NCBI GenBank assembly: GCA_947462335.1
Contig: OX381714.1
Coordinates: 56,341,800-56,405,799, forward strand
Reading direction: 5' to 3'
Length of the DNA: 64,000 bases
From: Harmothoe impar
Taxonomy: Eukaryota > Annelida > Polychaeta > Phyllodocida > Polynoidae
This document shows positions 45,601 to 51,052 of this stretch, one piece after another (the stretch's first letter is position 1; each line of letters starts with the position of its first letter). Under the pieces are notes generated by a model. The model had not been told where the DNA came from. It searched no databases and saw nothing but the letters and a program-made list of their open reading frames with translations. The translations under genes and the position numbers were made by a program.

Positions 45601-46435
45601 AGTCCTAACTTTGGTTCTAATTGGAATATTCATTAAATTCTTTCAGCTTTAGAAAGCCCAGACTTTCCCTAATGTCCCTGTAGCATTTTCCAAGACCCTT
45701 GTCGCACATTTTTTGCGACATTGCGACAGCTGCCCAGCCCTGTTTATGTAGCGCCTGGGCGGTGGCGCAAGTCAAAAAGGCTGTCTTAGAGGGTCTAGAA
45801 GCCTAATATAATTTTACGAGATAAAAGGCTTAAAGTACGGTAAGGTAGAATTATATCAAATTTGATTAAATTTCAACCAGGCCCTTTTTTGACACTCCTC
45901 CTGGTCCAGGGAGTAGAGTATCTCTCCCCCTGCCCGCCCTGGTCCAGGGGGGAGAGAATCAAAAAATTGTCGACCCCTCTTCACTCTCATGCTCTTGCCC
46001 AGTCTTCCCAGTTTTAGAGGAAGGGGGGGCCCGGGGTAGAAAGTCTGTGCACACTGTCACACACCAAAACTGGAAGAGCCAACATGTCTTGAAAAATGCA
46101 CCCCCCCCCCCCCCCCCCCCCCACCCTTCAATTTGCAATAAACATCACGTCACTCTGACTCAGTCTGAGTGAGTGAGTGGCACCACCACTACTGGACTAC
46201 ATTTCACACTATCGCCAGAGCCTCATTAATAAGTAGGCAATAATAAAACTTGCTCCTATCCCATGAAGCAGGATCAAATGGAATACGTGGTTTCGGAAGA
46301 CACTTCACTTCGTTCAGTGAGTCAGTTTTCTGGCCGGGCTGCCCCACGCGCAGATGTCAACAAAGACTGAAACTCCCGTCAAAACACACCAAAACACTCA
46401 CCTGGCATTCCGTCAAAACCATCATCTGAATCCAT
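24660..46435 (-). CDS. IWS1: IWS1 transcription elongation factor, 17 coding exons, 836 aa
   Basis: Nuclear partner of Spt6 on elongating RNA polymerase II, linked to mRNA export and H3K36 methylation. Exons: 46402-46435, 44202-44260, 42612-43789, 40531-40571, 40337-40357, 39622-39661, 39239-39302, 38279-38472, 33334-33478, 32537-32619, 31952-32003, 31415-31492, 30674-30791, 26896-27004, 26079-26138, 25570-25681, 24660-24782. All borders are GT/AG, phases agree, and the total is 2511 nt. Residues 32-423 are Ser/Gly/Pro/Arg repeats. Residues 463-481 carry ELIADIFG and acidic EEEEFEGF, an FxxF TFIIS-N-interacting motif as in vertebrate IWS1. The conserved core (545-836) holds [16 protein letters not shown], the TFIIS-N/IWS1 helical domain (about 595-705, [16 protein letters not shown]), [32 protein letters not shown] and the C-terminal [10 protein letters not shown]. 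Length is near human IWS1 (819). Exon 2's acceptor is the least certain border. Confidence 0.95.
24840..25090. mobile_element. TTAA-type palindromic MITE copy
   Basis: Worn copy with GATGCATGAATGCAGCCCTG, GCATTCGTGCATCATAT and GGGCTGCATTTATGCATCAT. It lies in the last IWS1 intron. Confidence 0.65.
26214..26345. mobile_element. AGAGATGCCACT-ended MITE
   Basis: AGAGATGCCACTCGG faces AAAAGTGGCATCTCT. Inside, AGTAGGAAATCTTACAACTT and GTAGGAATTCCTACAAAAG recur. Related pieces are at 31120-31262, 40470-40505, 42530-42575 and 63040-63125. It lies in an IWS1 intron. Confidence 0.78.
26680..26885. mobile_element. Poly-G MITE core joined to a TTAA-type MITE arm
   Basis: TTTGAGCTTTAGTAATGTGG and GGCTTTTTCGCTAAAAAGGGG are the poly-G family core. 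They run into CAAGTCTACTCGCCAGGGCTGCATTAATGCAT and GGCCTTTAAAGGGTTA, the right arm of the TTAA-type family. This is a chimera or nested insertion ending next to IWS1 exon 14. Confidence 0.6.
27895..28252. repeat. Minisatellite, 83-bp unit, about 4.3 copies
   Basis: TACGACCTTTTGGGGTTATA starts recur 82-83 bp apart at about 27903, 27985, 28068, 28151 and 28234. Each unit carries CCTACACCCCCGTGTACCTG. Intron 13 of IWS1. Units are nearly identical, so copy number probably varies. Confidence 0.92.
28268..28930. mobile_element. TACCGTAAAACCTCGCTTATAGGTCGA-type MITE, full
   Basis: The left end TACCGTAAAACCTCGCTTAT faces ATAAGCGAGGTTTTACGGTA. The interior repeats CACCTATAGGTCGAATTGGAGTT and AAAATCGACTTATAG. 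About 660 bp with no coding capacity recognised. It lies in IWS1 intron 13. Confidence 0.85.
29460..29770. repeat. Inverted-repeat-rich patch
   Basis: GTGCCATTCTCTATAAAG and TAAAGACCAATGGCACC face each other, and CCTATACTTGAGTCCTATAC (29723) faces GGACTCAAGTATAGG (29750). AAAAGTGACACAGTGACACG recalls GACACGTGCGACACGGCCC near 27490. Probably a decayed MITE. Confidence 0.45.
30018..30228. mobile_element. GTAGATTCACC-ended MITE (sister of 8757-8965)
   Basis: GGTAGATTCACCTGGAGTCG faces CAACTCATGGTGAATCTACC, with GGACACACACCTTGAGGTGG and CTGTCTCAGGGTATATGTCC just inside. It lies in IWS1 intron 13, away from splice sites. Confidence 0.8.
30233..30626. repeat. AATCGTAA-rich element next to IWS1 exon 13
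   Basis: AAAAATCGTATTTGTTACGA at the left and AAAAATCGTAACACTTGGCA at the right, with several AATCGTAA copies between and weak GGGA..TCCC ends. It stops about 48 bp from the exon 13 donor. Confidence 0.45.
31120..31262. mobile_element. AGAGATGCCACT-type MITE, divergent
   Basis: AGAGAGATCATGCCACTC, AGTAGGAAATCTTGGTAAAT and GTAGGAATTTCCTACAAAAG match the 26214 element; the right end is worn. Confidence 0.6.
31651..31835. mobile_element. TACCGTA..TAAGCCGACC-type MITE
   Basis: TACCGTAGAAAATCTCTGCT-AAGCCGACC faces GGTCGGCTTATCAGACAGGTTTTACGATA. It contains a G run and a GATTTTAGGC core shared with 42155. IWS1 intron. Confidence 0.75.
32145..32375. mobile_element. TTAA-type palindromic MITE copy
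   Basis: TTTTAAGGACGACATAAGGC, GATGCATGAATGCATCCCTG and GCCAGTGCTACATTCAAGC, preceded by a worn half unit. It adjoins a poly-G MITE arm. IWS1 intron. Confidence 0.68.
32395..32504. mobile_element. Poly-C MITE half copy
   Basis: TATAGTAACGCGCAGGCTTTTT, a C run and CTAATAAATGAACACTCCCTTA are the right half of the 13808 family. Confidence 0.75.
32662..32885. mobile_element. TACTGTAAAACCTCTCTGATAAGCC-type MITE
   Basis: ACTGTAAAACCTCTCTGATA faces TATCAGAGAGGTTTTAAGGT. The inside repeats TAAGCCGACCCCC three times. It lies 43 bp from IWS1 exon 10. Confidence 0.82.
33995..34329. mobile_element. TACCGTATTCGACGTAATAAGCGCC MITE, full copy
   Basis: The left end TACCGTATTCGACGTAATAA faces TTATTACGTCAAATACGGTA. 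The inside has further GGGCGCTTATTA units and CAGGTGTTAAGGCCAAGC, shared with the copies at 18738 and 62287. IWS1 intron 8. Confidence 0.88.
34739..34914. mobile_element. TACCGTACCGTCGCGAATTAGCGCC MITE
   Basis: The left end TACCGTACCGTCGCGAATTA faces TTATTCGCGACGGTATGGTA, with repeated GGCGCTTATACGAGA units inside. Related to 22219. Confidence 0.85.
35309..35558. mobile_element. TTAA-type palindromic MITE, full copy
   Basis: TTAACCATTACGGACGGCAT at the left faces ATGCCGTCCGTAAAGGGTTAA at the right. Between are two hairpins, GAATGCAGCCCTGG..CCGGTGCTGCATTC and a CACCAATG..GGCTGCATTGGTG arm. TTAA borders both ends. Confidence 0.85.
35768..36097. mobile_element. MITE with CCACACTTTAAAAAAAA ends and A/T-run core
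   Basis: CCACACTTTAAAAAAAATTC and GTCCGGTGGAGCGGCCGGGT at the left are answered by CTGCTCCACCGGAAACAAGA and TTTTTTTTAAAGTGTGG. The centre holds T runs and GATTTTGAAAAAAAAAA repeats. IWS1 intron 8. Confidence 0.82.
36310..36437. repeat. Palindromic repeat (GGTTATTTC...GAAATAACC)
   Basis: GGGTTATTTCAAGAGTTGAA and GGTCGGGCCG are answered by GCGGCCCAACC and TTCAACGAGTGAAATAACC. Foldback-type element. Confidence 0.75.
36674..38261. repeat. 1.8-kb interspersed repeat (copy 2, about 1.6 kb)
   Basis: Same order and orientation as 19245-21074, with fewer internal units. Ends TCGATGTCCAGTAA at 38248-38261; IWS1 exon 8 ends at 38279, so the repeat stops about 18 bp into the intron. Its inner ACTGGACATCGA begins at 36730. 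Confidence 0.88.
38543..38807. mobile_element. TTAA-type palindromic MITE, full copy
   Basis: The left end TTAACCCTTTAAGGACGACA faces TGCCGTCCTTAAAGGATTAA. Hairpin 1 is GATGCATGAATGCAGCCCTG / CCAGTGTTGCATTCAAGCAT and hairpin 2 is worn. Intron 7 of IWS1. Best example of the TTAA ends. Confidence 0.87.
38868..39102. mobile_element. Poly-G MITE, left end truncated
   Basis: G runs alternate with GTAAAAAATTTTG-type blocks around GCCAAAAAGGCCGCGCGTTA and GCTTCAAAGGGCCCGC. The right end is CTGTTAAAAAATGATCACTCCCTTA. Confidence 0.78.
39942..39976 (+). ncRNA. Hammerhead-like core, possible Penelope-like element remnant
   Basis: CTTGACAAAGGC and GCCGAAATATGTCGG place a short GC stem between a CUGANGA-like box and GAAA, as in the minimal hammerhead motifs found at ends of Penelope-like elements. 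The first box deviates from consensus, so it is probably inactive or coincidental. Confidence 0.3.
40573..40615. repeat. 43-bp direct repeat overlapping IWS1 exon 4 acceptor (copy A)
   Basis: GTTAACGAGAAACAGCATTT and AACATCAAACAAATTACTAT recur at 40812-40855. Copy A contains the exon 4 splice acceptor context. Confidence 0.85.
40812..40855. repeat. 43-bp direct repeat (copy B), decayed acceptor
   Basis: Same sequence as copy A but CTGTTAAC has become GACGTTAAC, so the minus-strand AG of the acceptor is lost. It lies about 240 bp upstream of exon 4 in the intron. Confidence 0.85.
40945..41260. mobile_element. TTAA-type palindromic MITE copy plus extra arm
   Basis: Contains AAATATGACATTTGTCGGGA, CGAGTAACTCGCCGGCGCTA, GTTACTCAACAGGGATGCATTCATGCATC, GTCCTAAAAGGGTTAA and a further GCATGATGCATTCATGCATC palindrome. 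IWS1 intron 3. Confidence 0.68.
42155..42276. mobile_element. TAAGCCGACC-type MITE, short
   Basis: TTCTGTAAGACCTCTTTAAT faces TATCAGAGAGGTTTTACAGTA, related to 31651 and 32662. Confidence 0.65.
42312..42541. mobile_element. TAAGCCGACC-type MITE, worn
   Basis: GCCGTAAAACTACCACAACA and GGTTAAGCCGACTTTCTTTTGG at the left; CGGCTTATAAGTTAACTTAGG and AGATTTTACAGTAGT at the right. Confidence 0.55.
42612..43789 (-). repeat. IWS1: IWS1 exon 3: coding array of GSPAGSHRS units
   Basis: One exon codes residues 32-423, almost entirely variants of a 8-10 residue unit such as [18 protein letters not shown] and SRSGSPAGS. The reading frame is intact through the array. High GC and repetition produce long false ORFs in other frames on both strands. 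The composition resembles an SR-rich segment. Confidence 0.93.
43985..44105. mobile_element. TTAA-type palindromic MITE fragment
   Basis: AATGCATTACCAGCGAGTTACTTGCTGGTG and a GCCCTTTAAAGGGTTGA end. IWS1 intron 2. Confidence 0.55.
44720..45600. repeat. Degenerate tandem array, about 75-85-bp unit
   Basis: Phrases like TTTAGATTGGTGCATTCTG, GGGGGCATATTGTTCCA and GGAAAATTTTGAAATT recur roughly ten times in the same order across IWS1 intron 1. Units are strongly diverged, so the array is old. Confidence 0.75.
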
Positions 46436-46479
46436 GTCCGGAACTTGCCGAAATGCCGCCTTTCGGCTGCGTTTCTTTG

Positions 46480-46640
46480 TCGGAATTGACCAGAAATTCA
46501 GGAATTTCGCTCCACTTTGCGCGTGCTCTTCTTCGTCGAGTTGCGTCCGTCTCCGGTATTATCGCCCACCAACATGGCGGCAGGTGCGCTCAGCCAATCA
46601 GAGGCCGCCCTTTTTTGACACATTTTACCGCCAGGAGACG
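46480..46640 (-). promoter_or_regulatory. Probable IWS1 promoter / 5' UTR
   Basis: GC-rich DNA just upstream of the IWS1 start. It contains AACATGGCGGC (46571-46581), a YY1-like element typical of TATA-less housekeeping promoters, and CAGCCAATCAGAG (from 46591), a CCAAT box. No TATA box seen. The transcription start is not determined. Confidence 0.5.
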
Positions 46641-46950
46641 CCGCTTGAGCTTCCTCAATTTGTCACCAGGAGGCAATACCTGAAGATTTCTGCCGCCGCT
46701 TCTGCCGCCAAGATTTTAGATTTTACAGGGTAGCTTACAATCTATCGCGAGATATTGCCGATAGACGTCTCCACTAGTGTCGTTGATTTATATCTCTGTA
46801 AGCTTCAGCTCTCCATCACTCTCCAATATCCACCGGTGGATAATGGCCGCCACCCATAGTTAGTCAATACCAAACCTCTGCTGGAGAGTGAAGGCTACGT
46901 TGGAGACTTGAGGCGCGCAGAGACTACTCTCTGCCGCAGACTGGGTAGCT

Positions 46951-47210
46951 TAGGGAGTGATCATTTATTATCAACAGGGGGGGGGGGCAAAAAAATTTGG
47001 ACCCCTTGACCGGGGGGGGCAAAAAAATTTGGACCCCTCTTGGGGGGGGGGCAAAAAAATTTAACCTGTTTTGAGCCAAAAAGCCCGCGCGTTACATTGC
47101 TTCAAAGGGCCCGCGCGCGAGCCGATTTTCGACCCTAAGGGGGGGGGGGGTAAACAATTTTGACCCCTTGACCACCCCCCCCTGTTGTTAAAAAATGATC
47201 ACTCCCTTAG
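46951..47210. mobile_element. Poly-G MITE, full copy with AGGGAGTGATCATTT ends
   Basis: The left end TAGGGAGTGATCATTTATTA faces TTAAAAAATGATCACTCCCTTA. Three G runs of 8-12 bases are separated by CAAAAAAATTTGGACCCC blocks, with a core of GCCAAAAAGCCCGCGCGTTA. Best-preserved member. Confidence 0.87.
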
Positions 47211-47454
47211 ACTGAAAACCTACCCTGCCCACCACCGTTCCCACTCTATACGATTAAGGGGGGCGGGGGGGGGGGGGTGGGGGGGGGGGGTATTAAGACT
47301 ACTAAATGCAGCAAGAAAGCATGACTTTTTGAAAATAAAGTTGCATTAACTTTGGTTTAAGCAGCATTCTTATAACATTATCTGTAATGGCAATACTTCA
47401 AACATGCAGTAGAATTGTGCACAATTTTATTCCCAATCGACCATATTATAATTC
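47211..47454. other. G-run tract and AT-rich spacer
   Basis: A long mixed G run near 47260-47290, then AT-rich DNA. No gene seen. Confidence 0.4.
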
Positions 47455-47545
47455 ATACGTCTCACGACCTTGGGCCAATGTTTTTGTCTCTGACCGGGTG
47501 CAGTCTCTGACCAGGTGCCGTCTCTGACCAGGTGTCAGAAAAAAG
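47455..47545. mobile_element. Half copy of the 6929-7222 MITE
   Basis: GTCTCACGACCTTGGGCCAA then GTCTCTGACCGGGTGCAGTC repeated. Only one arm is present. It lies just outside the retroelement-like segment. Confidence 0.7.
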
Positions 47546-47959
47546 GTGTTTTGATAAAAAGAATTATACTCATATGTATGTAAGGTTATGGCGGTTGTTA
47601 TATAATCATAATTATAATCAGCCTCCTGCTGTTGGTATTTTGACCTTATCCTCCCTATAAATAATTATCACAGGAGGATGATCCATATAATAGTTTATAG
47701 GTCACAAAGCTAGTAGATAGTGACCACAGGATCAGGAGCCCTGGACAGTAGTAGAGAACCGACGGTTGTGGCTTAGTTGTAAACCGCGGTTGAAGACATC
47801 AGGCTGCTTCCAGTGTGGTGGCAGTAGAGACTAGGTTAAGTCACGACAGCACCGTCGGTCTGCTTCGGTTGTCCAGGGGCGTGTAGCTGCGTCGAGGGTT
47901 TAGTTTTACCTCCGAGGGGCGGAACAGTGCACCCCAGAGGGCCTGACAGGGGACCATCC

Positions 47960-50371
47960 TTAGGTGTCCATAGGGACACCACCGGATGGCTTTTCTTCCC
48001 CATCAGGACTTCCTCCAGGAGGGGCCTCCGTGGCGCAAACCACAGTAGCCTCCACCTGGAGAGGAAGGGCTCCACCTGTAGCATCCGAGTGGGCACTCGG
48101 CGCCACAGTAGGCTCCCCGCCGCTGACCACCCGGGTAGAGTGTGCCATGAACGAGAATGGCATCTCATACCTGGGTGGGTGTACTGACAGTACTGGGGTC
48201 ACAGGAGGAGCAGGCCTTGCGGCAAGCCCCAACCTAGACTGGAGATCTGGAAAACCAGTTCTCTCCCACTCTGTCAGTTTTAGCCCGAATTGTCGGAAGA
48301 ACTTGGCGTCACAAGTTGTCAACCTTGATTCAAGCTGCTCGATCGTAGCCCTCCAGAGGGCATGATCTTGCTCCAGATTCGCCTCACGCTCGGCAAGGAT
48401 TCTGGTTCGTTCAGCGACCCAAGCTTTTCCCTCCCGGATAGCCTGTTCTCTGAGCAGCTTGTACTGCTCAAAGTAGGACTTCTCCAAGAAAGAAACCTGA
48501 AACTGGAGTAGCTTACTTGCGTTTTCAGCCATTTTCGCTCTGTAGCACTCAAATCCGGGGACTAGAGTGTCAGAGAATCCAGCGTCATAGGCAGGTCTGT
48601 CTCCGGGCAACACAGGTAACCCTGCTAGCCCATCGTCAACAGCCCTGTCCTCAGGTTCTGGAGTCACCTCGTCATCCCTTACGGGGTCAGAGGTTGCTCC
48701 GTGCTGTGGTGGAGCAGTCGGCTGGGCTGACGCCCCATCCGGCTGTTGTACCTCTACCTGGTCAGCGTCACTGACAGGTGAGACACCCTCCTGTGCAGCC
48801 AAAGCTTTCTTTTGCTTCTGGCTCCACTTGTACTGCTTGACATAGTCAGCAGCAACCTGACCCGCCTGCTCGTCACCCAATGAGTTCTGAACAATAGCCA
48901 GTGCATCACCCAGTTTCTCTCTCTCCTGCCGGGGCAGTTGGTCAGCAACAGGGGGCAATGCAACCGAAGACACCGTGACGGTACCGACGGTTTGGCTACT
49001 GTCGACCTCGGATGTTACCGTGGCTGTGGCGGCCCGTTTCTTCGCAGGTTCACTGCGGGAACGGTCACGCCCACCTTTGGTATCATCCTTGGATGACTGG
49101 CGGCCCCTTTTCAGATCTTTCTTCTTAGGAGGGGTATCCTTTCTCACAGTGGGCATCGGAATTTCTGTATCTGGCCCGAGATCGGTTTGTTCGCACTTGG
49201 CGCCCTTACACAATCTCTCCCAGTCAGCTTCCGTGAGGTAATTCCACTGTTTAAGTCTGTTGGTACGCCACTTATAGTGTAGATTACCTACACGTTTGTG
49301 GCACCCCCAGACCTTCAGTGCTGCCTCAACTCCACGACTAATAGTGCGCTTGTGAACGCCCTTATTGTCGCAAAGATGCCTTACCAAATCTGCCCTCCGT
49401 TGGCAACGGAATAGCTCGCCGTCACTGTACTCAGGGCAGGAGGTCGAAGAACTCCCACTCACACAGTACAAGTAGGGACGCACATTCATGTGCTTTTCTA
49501 CTAAATGACGGGCAAACTTGAGCAAGTCTGGCCACCGCTTTGCTGCTGTAGCAGTCCCTTTCAGGCGCTGACAGCGAACATACGGGCAGGGATCCCCTGG
49601 CATGTAGTTCCTCCAAGCATATCTCAGCTTGGAGCGGCATGACTTGTTGATGTTCGGTTTATTCCCTTCCAACACTGCTCTGATGTACACTAGGTACCAG
49701 TCAATGGGGTGGGAGTCACCGGACAACCAGTCTTCGTCATCCGAACCTTCTGTCGTGTGAGGCGGCGGAAGAGCCATTTTGCCATTTTCCTGAACAAGGT
49801 CAGAAAGGCTCAGGTTCTTCCGGTCATCGTCACCAAGACTCAGGTTCAAACGAACGTGCGCTGCCTTGGCGCGGAGGCGGCGATTGGCCCTGCTCTCTGC
49901 GACAGACCATCCTTCGGCTTCCGCCTTGGACACTCTATCAGCAATAGCTTTGAGCCCATCTGCCTCAGTAGGTGCAACCTCTTCGGTAGCAGGAGTTTCA
50001 GGGGAAGATACAATCCTCCTCTTAGGTCTCCGCTTCCGTTTGGTCTTGACACGAACCGTGGACCCGTCTGATGAATCACCATCAGGGACCGTCGGTTCAG
50101 TTGCCACTACACCGTCGGGCTTCGGAGAAGATCCCCCAGCAGGGTTCTCCTCCTGGTTGGTATTACTACCACCCAGACCAGGTTCTGTTTTCGGAACAAC
50201 ATCACCCCACCCCTCAGGGTTAGGCTCTGCTGGTACCGAAGCCGAGTCTGTACCGACGGTTGGAGCACTGGTGGTGTCCATTTCCGTGTCAGACTCGAGT
50301 ACCCGGTCTTCCCCGTCGGAGACTGCAGCCTTCTCCGGGGCCGTGCATTTGCCATCTACACGGGCTGCCAT
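47960..50371 (-). CDS. Unidentified 803-aa ORF downstream of Gypsy pol
   Basis: I do not recognise this protein. Residues 1-130 are acidic and Pro/Thr-rich; 111-119 (KRKRRPKRR) look like a nuclear localisation signal. Residues 222-400 are the best-folded-looking part, with Cys/His pairs C262, C267, H289, H294 and C303, C312, C323, H332, H340, compatible with two atypical zinc fingers. Residues about 410-450 are Lys/Arg/Ser-rich and 612-690 look like a coiled coil (FLEKSYFEQYKLL, ERTRILAEREANLEQ). I see no signal peptide, membrane span, RT, integrase or DDE motif. It starts 682 bp after the pol stop on the same strand and has its own TATA and CCAAT boxes. It may be a third ORF of the Gypsy element, another element, or a captured host gene. 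Codons are GC-rich like pol. Confidence 0.75.
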   Translation of the reverse strand: MAARVDGKCTAPEKAAVSDGEDRVLESDTEMDTTSAPTVGTDSASVPAEPNPEGWGDVVPKTEPGLGGSNTNQEENPAGGSSPKPDGVVATEPTVPDGDSSDGSTVRVKTKRKRRPKRRIVSSPETPATEEVAPTEADGLKAIADRVSKAEAEGWSVAESRANRRLRAKAAHVRLNLSLGDDDRKNLSLSDLVQENGKMALPPPHTTEGSDDEDWLSGDSHPIDWYLVYIRAVLEGNKPNINKSCRSKLRYAWRNYMPGDPCPYVRCQRLKGTATAAKRWPDLLKFARHLVEKHMNVRPYLYCVSGSSSTSCPEYSDGELFRCQRRADLVRHLCDNKGVHKRTISRGVEAALKVWGCHKRVGNLHYKWRTNRLKQWNYLTEADWERLCKGAKCEQTDLGPDTEIPMPTVRKDTPPKKKDLKRGRQSSKDDTKGGRDRSRSEPAKKRAATATVTSEVDSSQTVGTVTVSSVALPPVADQLPRQEREKLGDALAIVQNSLGDEQAGQVAADYVKQYKWSQKQKKALAAQEGVSPVSDADQVEVQQPDGASAQPTAPPQHGATSDPVRDDEVTPEPEDRAVDDGLAGLPVLPGDRPAYDAGFSDTLVPGFECYRAKMAENASKLLQFQVSFLEKSYFEQYKLLREQAIREGKAWVAERTRILAEREANLEQDHALWRATIEQLESRLTTCDAKFFRQFGLKLTEWERTGFPDLQSRLGLAARPAPPVTPVLSVHPPRYEMPFSFMAHSTRVVSGGEPTVAPSAHSDATGGALPLQVEATVVCATEAPPGGSPDGEEKPSGGVPMDT

Positions 50372-50542
50372 ACCGCTAGCTCAGGCGTAGGTGAACCTCA
50401 CGGTTCACTCACCCGAGCCTTTAGTAGGACAGCAAGTAAACAATAGTGGAGGTACTGCCGGGCAGACCTAGGCACCACTGATCAACACGTTACCCTACGG
50501 GCAAACGTGCTGATCTGAAGAAGCCTGGCTGCGTGTGGGGCT

Positions 50543-50600
50543 TATATACCCCACCCGTCCCCCGTGACCCCGCCCCTTGACCGGCTTCTCAGCCAATCAG
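50543..50600 (-). promoter_or_regulatory. Candidate promoter of the 803-aa ORF (TATA, GC box, CCAAT)
   Basis: On the minus strand GGGTATATAAGCCCC lies at about 50538-50552, about 170 bp before the ATG. GGGGCGGGGTC sits just upstream, and the inverted CCAAT box CTGATTGGCTGAG is at 50590-50602. Spacing suits a real core promoter. Confidence 0.6.
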
Positions 50601-51052
50601 GGGTCGCCTCTCCAAGACGCGCCGAGGTGACCCAATTTCTCACGGCTCATTTGGCGGGAGAAATCGATCAGGTGACGCGGGCAGCGCCATTCCCACGCCT
50701 GGCATATCCGACGGTGGGAACACTCACTTGTTGTTTACATTTTCGTGGCCAAGCCACAGGAGAACCCGGGAATGATGTACCGGCGTTAGAGGACATACAC
50801 AGCAGCGTGTTACTAAGCAATATGTGGTCAAAACTAATCCCATACTTAGAATTAATCGGCAAAGCCAGCCACCCGCCCTGAACACGTGCTTTTCTACCTC
50901 CAACGGATAACCACACCGGATAACCCTTCTCTTCTCATTGTGTTTTGGTGATCGCGTACCGGGCCAATGACCACCGGCCCAGTACGGAACTGTCCATGGA
51001 AATTTAATGAAGCCAGCAGCTAAATGTCGTCAACAAGGTAAGAAAAAAATGT

